DNA of 64,000 bases from Pseudonocardia oroxyli. GTDB lineage: Bacteria > Actinomycetota > Actinomycetes > Mycobacteriales > Pseudonocardiaceae. Location: positions 186,001 to 250,000 of the forward strand of contig NZ_FNBE01000001.1 of assembly GCF_900102195.1 (NCBI RefSeq). Reading direction: 5' to 3'. The notes beneath the pieces were generated by a model. It was not told the DNA's origin. It ran no database searches and saw only the letters and a program-made list of their open reading frames with translations. The position numbers and the translations under genes are program-made. Positions 1 to 7,201 of this stretch are shown piece by piece. How positions within the stretch are numbered: the stretch's first letter is position 1; every line of letters begins with the position of its first letter.

Positions 1-3
1 TCC

Positions 4-249
4 TCAGTCGTCTCCCTTGGGCAGGCCCTCGTAGATCTTCTTGCAGTCCGGGCAGACCGGCGAACCGGGCTTGGGCGACTTGGTGACCGGGAACCGCTCG
101 CCGCAGAGCGCCTCCACCATGTTCCCCAGCACCGCGCTCTCGGCGATCTTCGCCTTCTTCACGTAGTGGAACATCTTCGGCTCGTCGGAGCCGGTGGAGT
201 CGGTCGTCTCCGGCCGAGTCTCGGTGTCGGGCAGAACCTGGGTGGCCAT
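4..249 (-). CDS. DUF3039 domain-containing protein
   Basis: This 81-residue protein matches the DUF3039 family, which is confined to actinobacteria and has no known function. One His (about residue 28, in MFHYV), Cys49 (EALCGE) and a C-terminal CPDC pair (Cys66/Cys69) could form a small zinc-binding site. The chosen start has GGAG a few bases upstream. A longer frame exists upstream but is low-complexity, and it runs through the body of the divergent psuG gene, so I reject it. The start codon overlaps the proposed psuG start on the other strand, so the two genes are divergent with no spacer. Confidence 0.85.
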   Translation of the reverse strand: MATQVLPDTETRPETTDSTGSDEPKMFHYVKKAKIAESAVLGNMVEALCGERFPVTKSPKPGSPVCPDCKKIYEGLPKGDD

Positions 250-1186
250 GTGCTCCATGATGCCCCACGTGGCCCCTGTCGACAGCAGCCCCGTGTGTTC
301 CCCCGCCGTGGCCGAGGCGCTCGCGGCGGGCACGGCCGTCGTCGCGTTGGAGAGCACGATCCTCGCGCACGGCCTGCCCGCGCCCCGCAACCGCGCCACC
401 GCGGACGAGCTGGAGGCCGAGGTGCGGGCGCTCGGGGCGGTGCCCGCCACGATCGCGGTGCTCGACGGCCGGGCCCACGTCGGGCTGGACGCGCGTGGAC
501 TCGACCGGGTCTGCACCGAGGAAATCGCCAAGCTGTCGGTCCGCGACCTCGGGGTCGCGGCGGGGTTGGGACTCTCCGGTGCCACGACCGTCGCGGCGAC
601 CGCGCACCTGGCCGCGGCCGTCGGGATCGCGGTGTTCGCGACGGGCGGGCTCGGCGGGGTGCACCGCGGCGCCCGCGAGACCTGGGATGTCTCGGCCGAC
701 CTGGCCGCGCTGGCGACCACACCGGTGCTGACGGTCTGCTCGGGGGTGAAGTCGATCCTGGACGTCGGCGCCACCCTGGAGGTCCTCGAGACGAGCTCGG
801 TGCCGGTGCTCGGCTACCGCACCGACCGGTTCCCCGGCTTCTACCGGCGGGACTCCGGGTTCGCCGTGCCCTGGCGCGTCGAGAGCCCGGACGAGGCCGC
901 CCGCGTGTGGGCGGCGCACACGACCGGATCGGGCATGGTGCTCGCCCGGCCCGTTCCCGACGCCGACGAGCTGGACGCCGCCCTGCACGACCGGCTGCTC
1001 GCCGAGGGGCTCGCGCTGGTCGAGGAACGCGGCGTCACGGGCAAGGACGTCACGCCCGCGCTGCTGGAGCACTTCCACACCGCCAGCGGCGGGGCGAGCC
1101 TCGCCACGAACGTCTCGCTCGTGCGGGCCAACGCCCGCCTCGCCGCCCGGGTGGCGGTGGCCCTCACCTGTTCGGACCCTCGATGA
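248..1186 (+). CDS. psuG: Pseudouridine-5'-phosphate glycosidase (PsuG)
   Basis: Family enzymes reversibly convert pseudouridine 5'-phosphate to uracil and ribose 5-phosphate in the cytosol. The protein is 312 residues, close to the usual ~305. It carries the N-terminal ALESTILAHGLP motif with Glu35, the FATGGLGGVHRG block, Asp148 (ETWDVSADL) and the putative Schiff-base Lys168 in CSGVKSILD. The conserved GKDVTPALL and SGGASLATN stretches near the C-terminus are intact. In-frame ATGs occur at 248, 257 and 260. None has a strong ribosome site, so the exact start is uncertain. No psuK kinase is adjacent. The 3' end overlaps the convergent DUF3099 gene by about 23 bp. Confidence 0.9.
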   Translation: MCSMMPHVAPVDSSPVCSPAVAEALAAGTAVVALESTILAHGLPAPRNRATADELEAEVRALGAVPATIAVLDGRAHVGLDARGLDRVCTEEIAKLSVRDLGVAAGLGLSGATTVAATAHLAAAVGIAVFATGGLGGVHRGARETWDVSADLAALATTPVLTVCSGVKSILDVGATLEVLETSSVPVLGYRTDRFPGFYRRDSGFAVPWRVESPDEAARVWAAHTTGSGMVLARPVPDADELDAALHDRLLAEGLALVEERGVTGKDVTPALLEHFHTASGGASLATNVSLVRANARLAARVAVALTCSDPR

Positions 1187-1490
1187 CCGGGTGCTCCCGC
1201 GACTCGAGAGCGGGCCGCTCCGGCTGGTAGCGGTTCGGCTTCGACGCCTTGTTCGGCAGCCGGTCGTTCGCGATCAGCACCGCGATCCAGGGCAGTGGGA
1301 TCGAGATGACCAGCAGCGTCACCGCCAGCCACGGGATCTGGTAGAAGACCGCCGCCAGGATCATGCACGGGATGCGCATGCCCATCGTGATCTTGTAGCG
1401 GCGCTTGCGGATCGCCAGCTCCTCCTCGTAGGAGAGCTGCGCGTCCGTGATGAGCACCGGCTCAGCCGGTCGCTCGGGTTGTTCGCTCAC
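1164..1490 (-). CDS. DUF3099 membrane protein
   Basis: Small actinobacterial DUF3099 protein of 108 residues. An acidic N-terminus (TDAQLSYEEELAIRKRRY) precedes two hydrophobic segments (MRIPCMILAAVFYQIPWLAV and LLVISIPLPWIAVLIA) and a Pro/Arg-rich tail. It is probably an inner-membrane protein with both ends cytosolic. I start it at the GTG at 1490 because GGAGGTGACC lies immediately upstream, an almost complete anti-16S match. A GTG two codons earlier would overlap that site. Function is unknown. The gene converges on psuG and overlaps its end. Confidence 0.85.
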   Translation of the reverse strand: MSEQPERPAEPVLITDAQLSYEEELAIRKRRYKITMGMRIPCMILAAVFYQIPWLAVTLLVISIPLPWIAVLIANDRLPNKASKPNRYQPERPALESREHPVIEGPNR

Positions 1491-1536
1491 GGTCACCTCC
1501 GTCTCCTCGTGTGACCGCTGGCAACGGTACGCCGGT

Positions 1537-1947
1537 TCACCGATCCCGCGACTCGTCGTGCTCCCCGTGGGCGTGCAGCCGGACCGGGCCGACCGCCTCC
1601 TCCGACACGACCTCCAGCAACCGCCGCGCCAGCCCGCCCGCGATGCGGTAGCGGACCAGCCTGCCCTCCCGGTGCGCCGTGACCATGCCGTGCGCGCGCA
1701 GCAGCCGCAGGGCGTGCGACACCGCGGAGTCGCTCATCCCGACCGCGACGGCCAGGTCCGACACGCACAGGTCCCCCGCGTGCTGCAGCGCCAGCAGGAT
1801 GGAGAGGCGGTTCACCTCGCCCAGCGCGTCGAGCACGGTGGCGGCCTGCTGGACGCGTTCGCCGTCGGCCAGCACGGCCGTCGCGTCGCACACCTGATCG
1901 GGATCGATGACCCGCAGGTCGCGGCGGTCGGTGGGGACCTTGTGCAC
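1537..1947 (-). CDS. ArsR/SmtB-family metal-sensing repressor
   Basis: Winged-helix repressor of 136 residues. The recognition region is DLCVSDLAVAVGMSDSAVSHALRLL (about 59-83), followed by the wing GRLVRYRI. Cys61 lies in the alpha-3 metal-site position but the usual second Cys of CxC is Ser. The C-terminal helix carries His125, His127 and His130 with nearby acidic residues. This suggests an alpha-5 Zn, Ni or Co site as in SmtB/NmtR proteins rather than an arsenic sensor. No metal transporter is adjacent, so its target is elsewhere or the gene itself. The GTG start is leaderless: a TAGGCT -10 box lies at 1954-1959, six bases upstream, with no Shine-Dalgarno. Confidence 0.88.
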   Translation of the reverse strand: MHKVPTDRRDLRVIDPDQVCDATAVLADGERVQQAATVLDALGEVNRLSILLALQHAGDLCVSDLAVAVGMSDSAVSHALRLLRAHGMVTAHREGRLVRYRIAGGLARRLLEVVSEEAVGPVRLHAHGEHDESRDR

Positions 1948-1965
1948 GGGGTCAGCCTACGCCGA

Positions 1966-2550
1966 TCACCCGGCCGCGTTCGTGCCCGCCTTCGCCGCCG
2001 CCTTGGCCGCCTGCTTGAACGCCCGCACCTTCTGCAGCGAGTCCGGGTCCACGACGTCCGCCACGGACCGGAACGCCCCCTCGTCGCCGTAGGCGCCCGC
2101 GGCCTCCCGCCAGCCCGCCGGCGTGACGCCGCGCTGCTTGCCCAGCAGCGCCACGAAGATCTGCGCCTTCTGCGTGCCGAACCCGGGCAGCGCCGAGAGC
2201 CGCCGCAGCAGCTCCCCGCCGTCCGCCGCGTCCGCCCAGAGGCCGGTGACGTCCCCGTCGTACTGCTCGACGACCGCCCGGTGCAGCGCCTGCACCCGGC
2301 CCGCCATGGAGCGCGGGAACCGGTGCACGGCCGGGCGCTCGGCGAACAGGGCGAGGAAGGCCTCGGGGTCGTACTCGGCGATCTGCCGCGCGTCGAGCCG
2401 GTCGGTGCCCAACCGCTCGGCGAGCACGGCGGGGCCCGCGAAGGCCTTCTCCATCGGGATCTGCTGGTCGAGCAGCATGCCGGTGAGCAGGGCGAGGGGG
2501 TCGCGGTCGAGCAGCGCGTCCGCCGCCGCGTCCTGGGAGAGGCTCAGCAC
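1966..2550 (-). CDS. HhH-GPD-type base-excision repair protein
   Basis: A 194-residue protein of the endonuclease III/AlkA-like superfamily. The helix-hairpin-helix is LSALPGFGTQKAQIF in the middle of the protein. The N-terminal helices include LLTGMLLDQQIPMEKAFAGP, the usual first signature of this actinobacterial subgroup. I do not see the catalytic Asp expected about 18 residues after the hairpin (the segment reads GKQRGVTPAGW). Glycosylase chemistry is therefore uncertain and the protein may only bind DNA. The GTG start is leaderless and diverges from the methyltransferase gene through an overlapping promoter. Confidence 0.85.
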   Translation of the reverse strand: MLSLSQDAAADALLDRDPLALLTGMLLDQQIPMEKAFAGPAVLAERLGTDRLDARQIAEYDPEAFLALFAERPAVHRFPRSMAGRVQALHRAVVEQYDGDVTGLWADAADGGELLRRLSALPGFGTQKAQIFVALLGKQRGVTPAGWREAAGAYGDEGAFRSVADVVDPDSLQKVRAFKQAAKAAAKAGTNAAG

Positions 2551-2557
2551 GGGTGCA

Positions 2558-2567
2558 ACGGTAGCGT
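2558..2567. promoter_or_regulatory. Overlapping divergent leaderless promoters
   Basis: Within the 23-bp gap between two divergent genes, a minus-strand -10 box TACCGT (2563 down to 2558) lies seven bases before the GTG at 2550. A plus-strand -10 box TAGCGT (2562-2567) lies six bases before the GTG at 2574. The boxes share the TA at 2562-2563, so both transcripts would begin at their start codons and the two promoters should compete for polymerase. Confidence 0.6.
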
Positions 2568-2573
2568 CCTCCC

Positions 2574-4034
2574 GTGCTCTCCCCCGCCCTGTGTGCCCGG
2601 CTCCGCGACGCCCTCCTGGACCACGGCTTCACGACGACCGGGGTGCGGGACCTGCTCGGCCACGGCGCCCACGCCGCGCTGACCCGCGGTGAGCTGGAGG
2701 CACCCGCCCGCGCCACCCGCGAGGCGGGCGAGCTCGGCGCCCTGGTCCGGCTGTTCCTGCTGGGCGCCGCCGAGGAGAAGCCCCCGCTCCCGGCGCTCGA
2801 CGAGCTCGTCTCCGGCGGTCTGCTCACCGCGGGCCCGGCGGGGTACCGCGCCGCGATGGACCTGCGGCCCTACGGGGAGGAGGAGACGGACTGGTACGTC
2901 CTCTCCGACCTCGACACCCCGGCCGCGCGGCAGGACCGCGACCACGTCACCGGGGTCGGCGGCGCGTCCCTCACCCTGGCGTCGTCGCTGGTCCGGACGC
3001 CGGTCGTCGACACCCTGGACCTCGGCACCGGCTGCGGGGTCCAGGCCCTGCACGCGAGCCGGTTCTCGGCGCGGGTCGTCGCGTCGGACGTCGCGCCCCG
3101 GGCCCTCGCGGTCGCCCGCGCCACGCTCGCGCTGTCCGGCGTCTCCGGCGTCGAGCTCGTCGAGGGGCCGTGGCTCGCGCCGGTGGCCGACCGGGAGTTC
3201 GACGCGATCGTCTCCAACCCGCCGTTCGTCCCCGGCCCCGGCCGGGTCGAGTACGTCTACCGCGACTCCGGCCGGGCGGGCGACGCGGCCCTCGCCGGGC
3301 TGCTCGCCGACCTGCCCGCCCGGCTGCGTGCGGGCGGTCGCGCCCAGCTGCTCGGTTCCTGGCTGCACGTGCGCGGCGAGGACTGGCCGGACCGGGTGCG
3401 GTCCTGGATCCCCGCGGGCTGCGACGCCTGGATCCTGCAGCGCGAGGTGACCGACCCGGCCCTGCACGTGGGCACCTGGCAGCGGGACGCCGGGCTGGAC
3501 CTGTCCGCGCCCGCCACCCGCGCGGCGGCCTCGGCGTGGCTGGACTGGCTCGAGGCCGAGCGCGTCGAGGGCGTCGGGTTCGGGTTCCTGCTGGTGCGCA
3601 AGCGGTCCGACGGCGGCCCCGGCGAGATCGTGGTCGAGGACCTGCAGGGCGAGCTCGCCGACCCGCTGAACCTCGAGATGGCGCAGTGGCTGGACCGCAT
3701 GGACTGGCTGCGCGCGCACCGCGCGGACGACGCCCTGCTCGGCGCCCGCCTGCGCCTGGCCCCCACCGCCACGCTGGAGACCTACGCGACGGCGAGCGAG
3801 GAGGGGTGGCGAGACGCCGGGTCCGCGGTCGTCCTCGCCGACGGGCCCCAGTGGCGCCACGAGGTGGACGCGCCCGCCGCCGCGCTGCTCGCCGGGTGCA
3901 CCGGCGCCCTGGCGCTGGAGGAGCTGATCGCGCTGCTCGCCTTCGCCCACGACCGGCCGACGGACGCGCTGGTGGCGGCCACGCTGCCCGCCGTGCGCGA
4001 GTTCGTGCGCCACGGCGTGCTCGTCCCGGCATGA
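2574..4034 (+). CDS. Class I SAM-dependent methyltransferase, NPPF type
   Basis: A 486-residue methyltransferase in three parts. An N-terminal helical domain covers about 1-130. A Rossmann domain follows with motif [14 protein letters not shown] (148-160), an acidic end of strand 2 (SDVAPRAL), and the catalytic NPPF at 215-218. A C-terminal winged-helix-like domain completes it. NPP(F/Y) motifs are typical of enzymes that methylate a side-chain or exocyclic nitrogen, such as PrmC, TrmN6 and RlmG, but the substrate here is unknown. It is a conserved actinobacterial architecture. The GTG start is leaderless (TAGCGT, six bases upstream). The stop overlaps the dtd start as ATGA, so the two are translationally coupled and may both serve translation. 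Confidence 0.85.
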   Translation: MLSPALCARLRDALLDHGFTTTGVRDLLGHGAHAALTRGELEAPARATREAGELGALVRLFLLGAAEEKPPLPALDELVSGGLLTAGPAGYRAAMDLRPYGEEETDWYVLSDLDTPAARQDRDHVTGVGGASLTLASSLVRTPVVDTLDLGTGCGVQALHASRFSARVVASDVAPRALAVARATLALSGVSGVELVEGPWLAPVADREFDAIVSNPPFVPGPGRVEYVYRDSGRAGDAALAGLLADLPARLRAGGRAQLLGSWLHVRGEDWPDRVRSWIPAGCDAWILQREVTDPALHVGTWQRDAGLDLSAPATRAAASAWLDWLEAERVEGVGFGFLLVRKRSDGGPGEIVVEDLQGELADPLNLEMAQWLDRMDWLRAHRADDALLGARLRLAPTATLETYATASEEGWRDAGSAVVLADGPQWRHEVDAPAAALLAGCTGALALEELIALLAFAHDRPTDALVAATLPAVREFVRHGVLVPA

Positions 4035-4456
4035 GGGCGGTCGCGAGCCGGGTCCGCGGCGCGTCGGTCGAGGTGGACGGCCGCACCGTCGGGGCGATCG
4101 AGGGCGAGGGGCTGCTGGTGTTGCTCGGCATCACCCACGGAGACGGCCCGGAGTCCGTCGAGCGCATGGCCCGCAAGCTGTGGGAGCTGCGGATCCTCGC
4201 CGACGAACGGTCCTGCGCGGACGCGGGCGCCCCGCTGCTGGTCGTCAGCCAGTTCACGCTCTACGGCGACACGCGCAAGGGCCGCCGCCCCAGCTGGACG
4301 GCGGCCGCGCGACCCGAGGTCGCCGCACCCCTGGTCGACGCCGTGGTGGCCGCGCTGCGCGAGCGCGGCGCCCACGTGGAGACCGGGGTGTTCGGCGCGG
4401 ACATGAGGGTGGCGTCGGTGAACGACGGCCCCTTCACGGTCCTCGTCGAGACCTGA
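4031..4456 (+). CDS. dtd: D-aminoacyl-tRNA deacylase
   Basis: Dtd hydrolyses D-amino acids (and glycine mischarged on tRNA-Ala) from tRNA, a cytosolic proofreading step. The 141-residue length is normal. Both active-site motifs are visible: [17 protein letters not shown] (the SQxT motif at 73-76) and NDGPFT (131-136), which contains the cross-subunit Gly-cisPro. The usual Val of NDGPVT is Phe here, a conservative change. Start and stop of the preceding methyltransferase overlap by four bases. The gene runs to within one base of the convergent phasin-like gene. Confidence 0.95.
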   Translation: MRAVASRVRGASVEVDGRTVGAIEGEGLLVLLGITHGDGPESVERMARKLWELRILADERSCADAGAPLLVVSQFTLYGDTRKGRRPSWTAAARPEVAAPLVDAVVAALRERGAHVETGVFGADMRVASVNDGPFTVLVET

Positions 4457-4684
4457 CTACTTCGTCGTCTGCACCTTCTCGACGACCTGCACGCCGGCGT
4501 CGAGCACGCCCTTGGCGAAGTCCCGCTGGACGGCGAGGACCTTCTCGGCCGCGCTGAACCCGGTGTCGAGCAGACCCCGCGCGTCCTCCGAGGACGGCAG
4601 CGCGGGACGGAACGCGGACAGCGTGTCGGTCCAGGTGGCGAACGCGCCCTTGGCGAGATCGGTGAGGCGGTCGGTGGCTGCCAT
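4457..4684 (-). CDS. Phasin-like PHA granule protein
   Basis: A 75-residue, Ala-rich, almost entirely helical protein with amphipathic heptad-like segments (RLTDLAKGAFATWTDTLSAF; AAEKVLAVQRDFAKGVLDAG). Phasins coat PHA granules and control their size. The call rests on composition and on location beside PHA synthase, because phasins are poorly conserved. The ATG at 4684 has a strong GGAGGA site upstream, so I reject a longer reading frame that would run through the promoter. It has its own consensus promoter (4719-4747). Confidence 0.65.
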   Translation of the reverse strand: MAATDRLTDLAKGAFATWTDTLSAFRPALPSSEDARGLLDTGFSAAEKVLAVQRDFAKGVLDAGVQVVEKVQTTK

Positions 4685-4718
4685 GGTGATTCCTCCGTGT
4701 GTGGCTGCGGCGCTACCG

Positions 4719-4747
4719 AAACTACGCACGGGCGTTAAGTATGTCAA
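4719..4747 (-). promoter_or_regulatory. Housekeeping-type promoter of the phasin-like gene
   Basis: Reading on the minus strand, TTGACA (4747-4742) is followed after exactly 17 bp by TAGTTT (4724-4719). This is a perfect -35 with a good TANNNT -10. The predicted start near 4712 gives a leader of about 28 nt that contains the GGAGGA ribosome site. It is the closest match to a vegetative promoter that I noticed in the window, consistent with high phasin expression. Confidence 0.7.
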
Positions 4748-4757
4748 CCACACCTGG

Positions 4758-5156
4758 TCAGAGGTCCAGAAAGCTCCGGTAGACCCCGATGATCGCGGCC
4801 TTCTGCTCCTCGGTGAGGCGCGTCTCGGCCCGCACCGCCTCCTCGACGGAGCTCGGTGCCGACCGCGGCGGGGACTCGGGCTCGGCCGCCTCGCCGCCCC
4901 ACCCGGCCTGCCGGAGCAGCTGCTCGGTGTTGAGGTGCAGCGCGTCCGCGATCGACTGCAGCACCTTCAGCGACGGCTGGTGCAGCCCGCGCTCGACCTG
5001 GCTGAGGTAGGCGTTGGAGACCCGGGTCATCGAGGCCATCTCGCGCAGCGAGAGCTTCGCCATCTGGCGCTGCGTGCGGATGAACCCGCCGAGCGCGTTG
5101 ACCTGCTCTCCCCAACCCGTCCGGTCCTGCGTCGGACCGGCCTCACCCGTCGTCAT
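4758..5156 (-). CDS. XRE-family transcriptional regulator of the PHA locus
   Basis: A 132-residue protein with an N-terminal Cro/CI helix-turn-helix (LGGFIRTQRQMAKLSLREMASMTRVSNAYLSQVERGLHQPSLKVLQSIADAL) and an acidic, Pro-rich linker. The C-terminal helix ends EEQKAAIIGVYRSFLDL. It is 12 bp downstream of the PHA synthase gene and upstream of the phasin-like gene. By analogy with PhaR-type circuits it probably senses PHA or granules and controls one or both, though it is unrelated in sequence to proteobacterial PhaR. A good candidate operator is the inverted repeat upstream of the two hydrolase genes at 7098-7134. Confidence 0.82.
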   Translation of the reverse strand: MTTGEAGPTQDRTGWGEQVNALGGFIRTQRQMAKLSLREMASMTRVSNAYLSQVERGLHQPSLKVLQSIADALHLNTEQLLRQAGWGGEAAEPESPPRSAPSSVEEAVRAETRLTEEQKAAIIGVYRSFLDL

Positions 5157-5168
5157 GCGTCCAGTGTG

Positions 5169-6920
5169 TCAGCTTCCGCGCACGTACTCCCCGGGCGCGT
5201 CGCCCAGCACCGGCAGCTCGGCACAGCCGAACGCCGGCGGCGTGCGCTGCTCGCCCCCGCGCTCGGCGATCCACGGCGTCCAGTCCTCCCACCAGCTGGC
5301 GCGGCGCTCGGTCGCGTCGTCCCGCCAGTCCGCGGAGCTGCGCGGCAGCTCGGCGGTCTCGGAGAACCAGTGCCGGGACTTGGGCGAGGGCGGGTTCACC
5401 ACACCCGCGATGTGCCCGGAGTTGGACAGCACGAAGCGGACCGTCCCCCCGAGCTTGCGCGCGCCGGTGTAGACCGACTCCCAGGGTGCGATGTGGTCCC
5501 GCTCCGCGGTGATCACGTAGGCGTCCTGGCTGACGTCGCCGAGGTCCAGCCGCTCCCCCGCCAGCTCGAGCTTGCCCTCGGCCAGCTCGTTGCGCAGGTA
5601 GTGGGTCCGCAGGTACTCGGTCTGCATCTCGGCGGGCATCCGGGTGGAGTCGCCGTTCCAGGTCAGCATGTCGAAGGGCCGCGGGTCGTCGCCCTGGAAC
5701 CAGTTCGTGCCGACGTAGTTCCACACGAGGTCGGTGGCGCGCAGCAGGTCGAACGTGCGCTTCATGCTGGCGGCGGGCAGGTACCCGTCCTTGCGCATGG
5801 TGCGCTCCAGCCGGTCCACGGTCGGCTCGTCGACGAAGACGCCGAGCATGCCCGGCCGGGTGTAGTCGAGCATCGTGTTCATCAGGGTCAGCGAGTTGAC
5901 CCGGTCCTCGCCGCGCGCGGACAGCCAGGCCACCATCGAGGTGGCGATCGCGCCGCCGAGGCAGAGTCCGGCCACGTTCACCTTGGGCGCGCCGGTGATC
6001 CGCTGCACCGCGTCGAGCGCCGCGACGGGACCCTCGCGCAGGTAGTCGCTCATCGAGAGCTCGCGCAGCGACGAGTCCGGGTTGCGGTAGCTGATCATGA
6101 AGACGGTGTGGCCGTGCTGCACCGCCCACTCCACGAGGCTGCGGCCCGGCGCCAGGTCCATGATGTAGTACTTGTTGATCCACGGCGGGCTCATCAGGAG
6201 CGGGACGGCGTGCACCTTGGGGGTCTGCGGGGCGTACTGGATCAGCTCGATGAGCCGGTTCCGGAACACGACCTTGCCCGGGGTGGCGCCCAGCTGCTCG
6301 CCGACCGTCAGCTCGCCCGGGGTGAACTGGCGCGGCATCCCGCCGTTCTGCACGAGGTCCCGCAGCGCGTTGCGCGCCCCGCGGACCAGGCTCTTCCCGC
6401 CCGTCTGGAAGGCCCGCTGCACCAGCGCCGGGCTCGAGATCGGCCAGTTCGGCGGCGCCGCGGCCTCGACGAGTTGCCCCACCAGGAAGTCGATCTTCCG
6501 GCGGGACACCGGGTCCACGGTCATCCCCGCCGTCAGCTCGCGCAGCCGGTCCGCGAGCAGCCCGTGCTGCTGACGGCAGAGCCAGTACCAGGCGTTCTCA
6601 TCCCAGACCGGGTCCGAGTAGCGCGGGTCCCGCTCCGCCAGCACGGCCGGGCCGGAGGCGGTGCTCCCGACCGCCCGCAACGCGGAGACCACACCCGCGC
6701 GGCCCGCGTCGGCCCCCCAGCCGAGCCCGGTGCGCGCCGCCGCGACGGGGCGCGTCAGCACCGAGCGGGCCGCCCCGGCGAGCGCGGGCGCGAAACCCAC
6801 CGGATCGAGCTTCGCCGCGACCGTCCGGGGGTCCAGCGCCTCGCGGACGGTCTCCACGACTCGCTGCGCCTGCTCGCGAACCTCGAGTGTCTCGTGCTCT
6901 CGACCCTGCATGGACGTCAT
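5169..6920 (-). CDS. phaC: Class I-like polyhydroxyalkanoate synthase
   Basis: Polymerises (R)-3-hydroxyacyl-CoA into PHA storage granules. The protein is 583 residues, the size of single-subunit class I/II synthases. The N-terminal PhaC domain is followed by an alpha/beta-hydrolase core with the lipase-like box GLCLGG (nucleophile Cys320), the acid Asp475 (ERDHIAPWES) and His503 (NSGHIAGVVNPP), spaced as in the Cupriavidus enzyme. Conserved PPWINKYYIMDL and WNGDSTRMP blocks are present. The ATG at 6920 has GGGGAGGG upstream and is preferred over an earlier in-frame ATG at 6941. The XRE regulator follows 12 bp downstream. A PhaC-like hydrolase diverges from the other side. No phaA or phaB lies nearby. 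Confidence 0.95.
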   Translation of the reverse strand: MTSMQGREHETLEVREQAQRVVETVREALDPRTVAAKLDPVGFAPALAGAARSVLTRPVAAARTGLGWGADAGRAGVVSALRAVGSTASGPAVLAERDPRYSDPVWDENAWYWLCRQQHGLLADRLRELTAGMTVDPVSRRKIDFLVGQLVEAAAPPNWPISSPALVQRAFQTGGKSLVRGARNALRDLVQNGGMPRQFTPGELTVGEQLGATPGKVVFRNRLIELIQYAPQTPKVHAVPLLMSPPWINKYYIMDLAPGRSLVEWAVQHGHTVFMISYRNPDSSLRELSMSDYLREGPVAALDAVQRITGAPKVNVAGLCLGGAIATSMVAWLSARGEDRVNSLTLMNTMLDYTRPGMLGVFVDEPTVDRLERTMRKDGYLPAASMKRTFDLLRATDLVWNYVGTNWFQGDDPRPFDMLTWNGDSTRMPAEMQTEYLRTHYLRNELAEGKLELAGERLDLGDVSQDAYVITAERDHIAPWESVYTGARKLGGTVRFVLSNSGHIAGVVNPPSPKSRHWFSETAELPRSSADWRDDATERRASWWEDWTPWIAERGGEQRTPPAFGCAELPVLGDAPGEYVRGS

Positions 6921-7097
6921 CGGCCCTCCCCAGAACCTCACCGCCGACCTACCCCGGACACCCGCGCCGCGGGGCCCTGTCGTTCGGCCGCACCGCGAGC
7001 GGTCGCACCATGGTGGGGGGTACCAGCCGGTAGCGGGCGGTCACGGTTCCACGTCACCCTGTATGCCCCGTCACCAGCGCTGTCGCCGTGCTTGGGA

Positions 7098-7158
7098 TAG
7101 CAAGCACTACTCGGGGGTAAGTCGGGTGTTGCTAGGGATCCCCACCACGACCTACTCT
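7098..7158 (+). promoter_or_regulatory. Operator-like inverted repeat and promoter between phaC and the PhaC-like gene
   Basis: TAGCAAGCAC (7098-7107) and GTGTTGCTA (7126-7134) form an inverted repeat with one bulged base. The right arm supplies a -35-like TTGCTA (7129-7134), followed after 18 bp by TACTCT (7153-7158). This would start transcription near 7165, leaving room for the GGGAG ribosome site before 7202. It may be the operator of the XRE regulator. The rest of the 281-bp gap (6921-7201) shows no gene. Confidence 0.5.
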
Positions 7159-7201
7159 TCGGTAGTGATCGGTCGGACATCACCGGCGATGGGAGACGAC
7201 C

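Noticed and set aside
4512-7100. An 862-codon plus-strand frame through the PHA locus
   Set aside because: It is antisense to phaC, the XRE regulator and the phasin-like gene, has no recognisable domain and shows typical shadow-frame composition.
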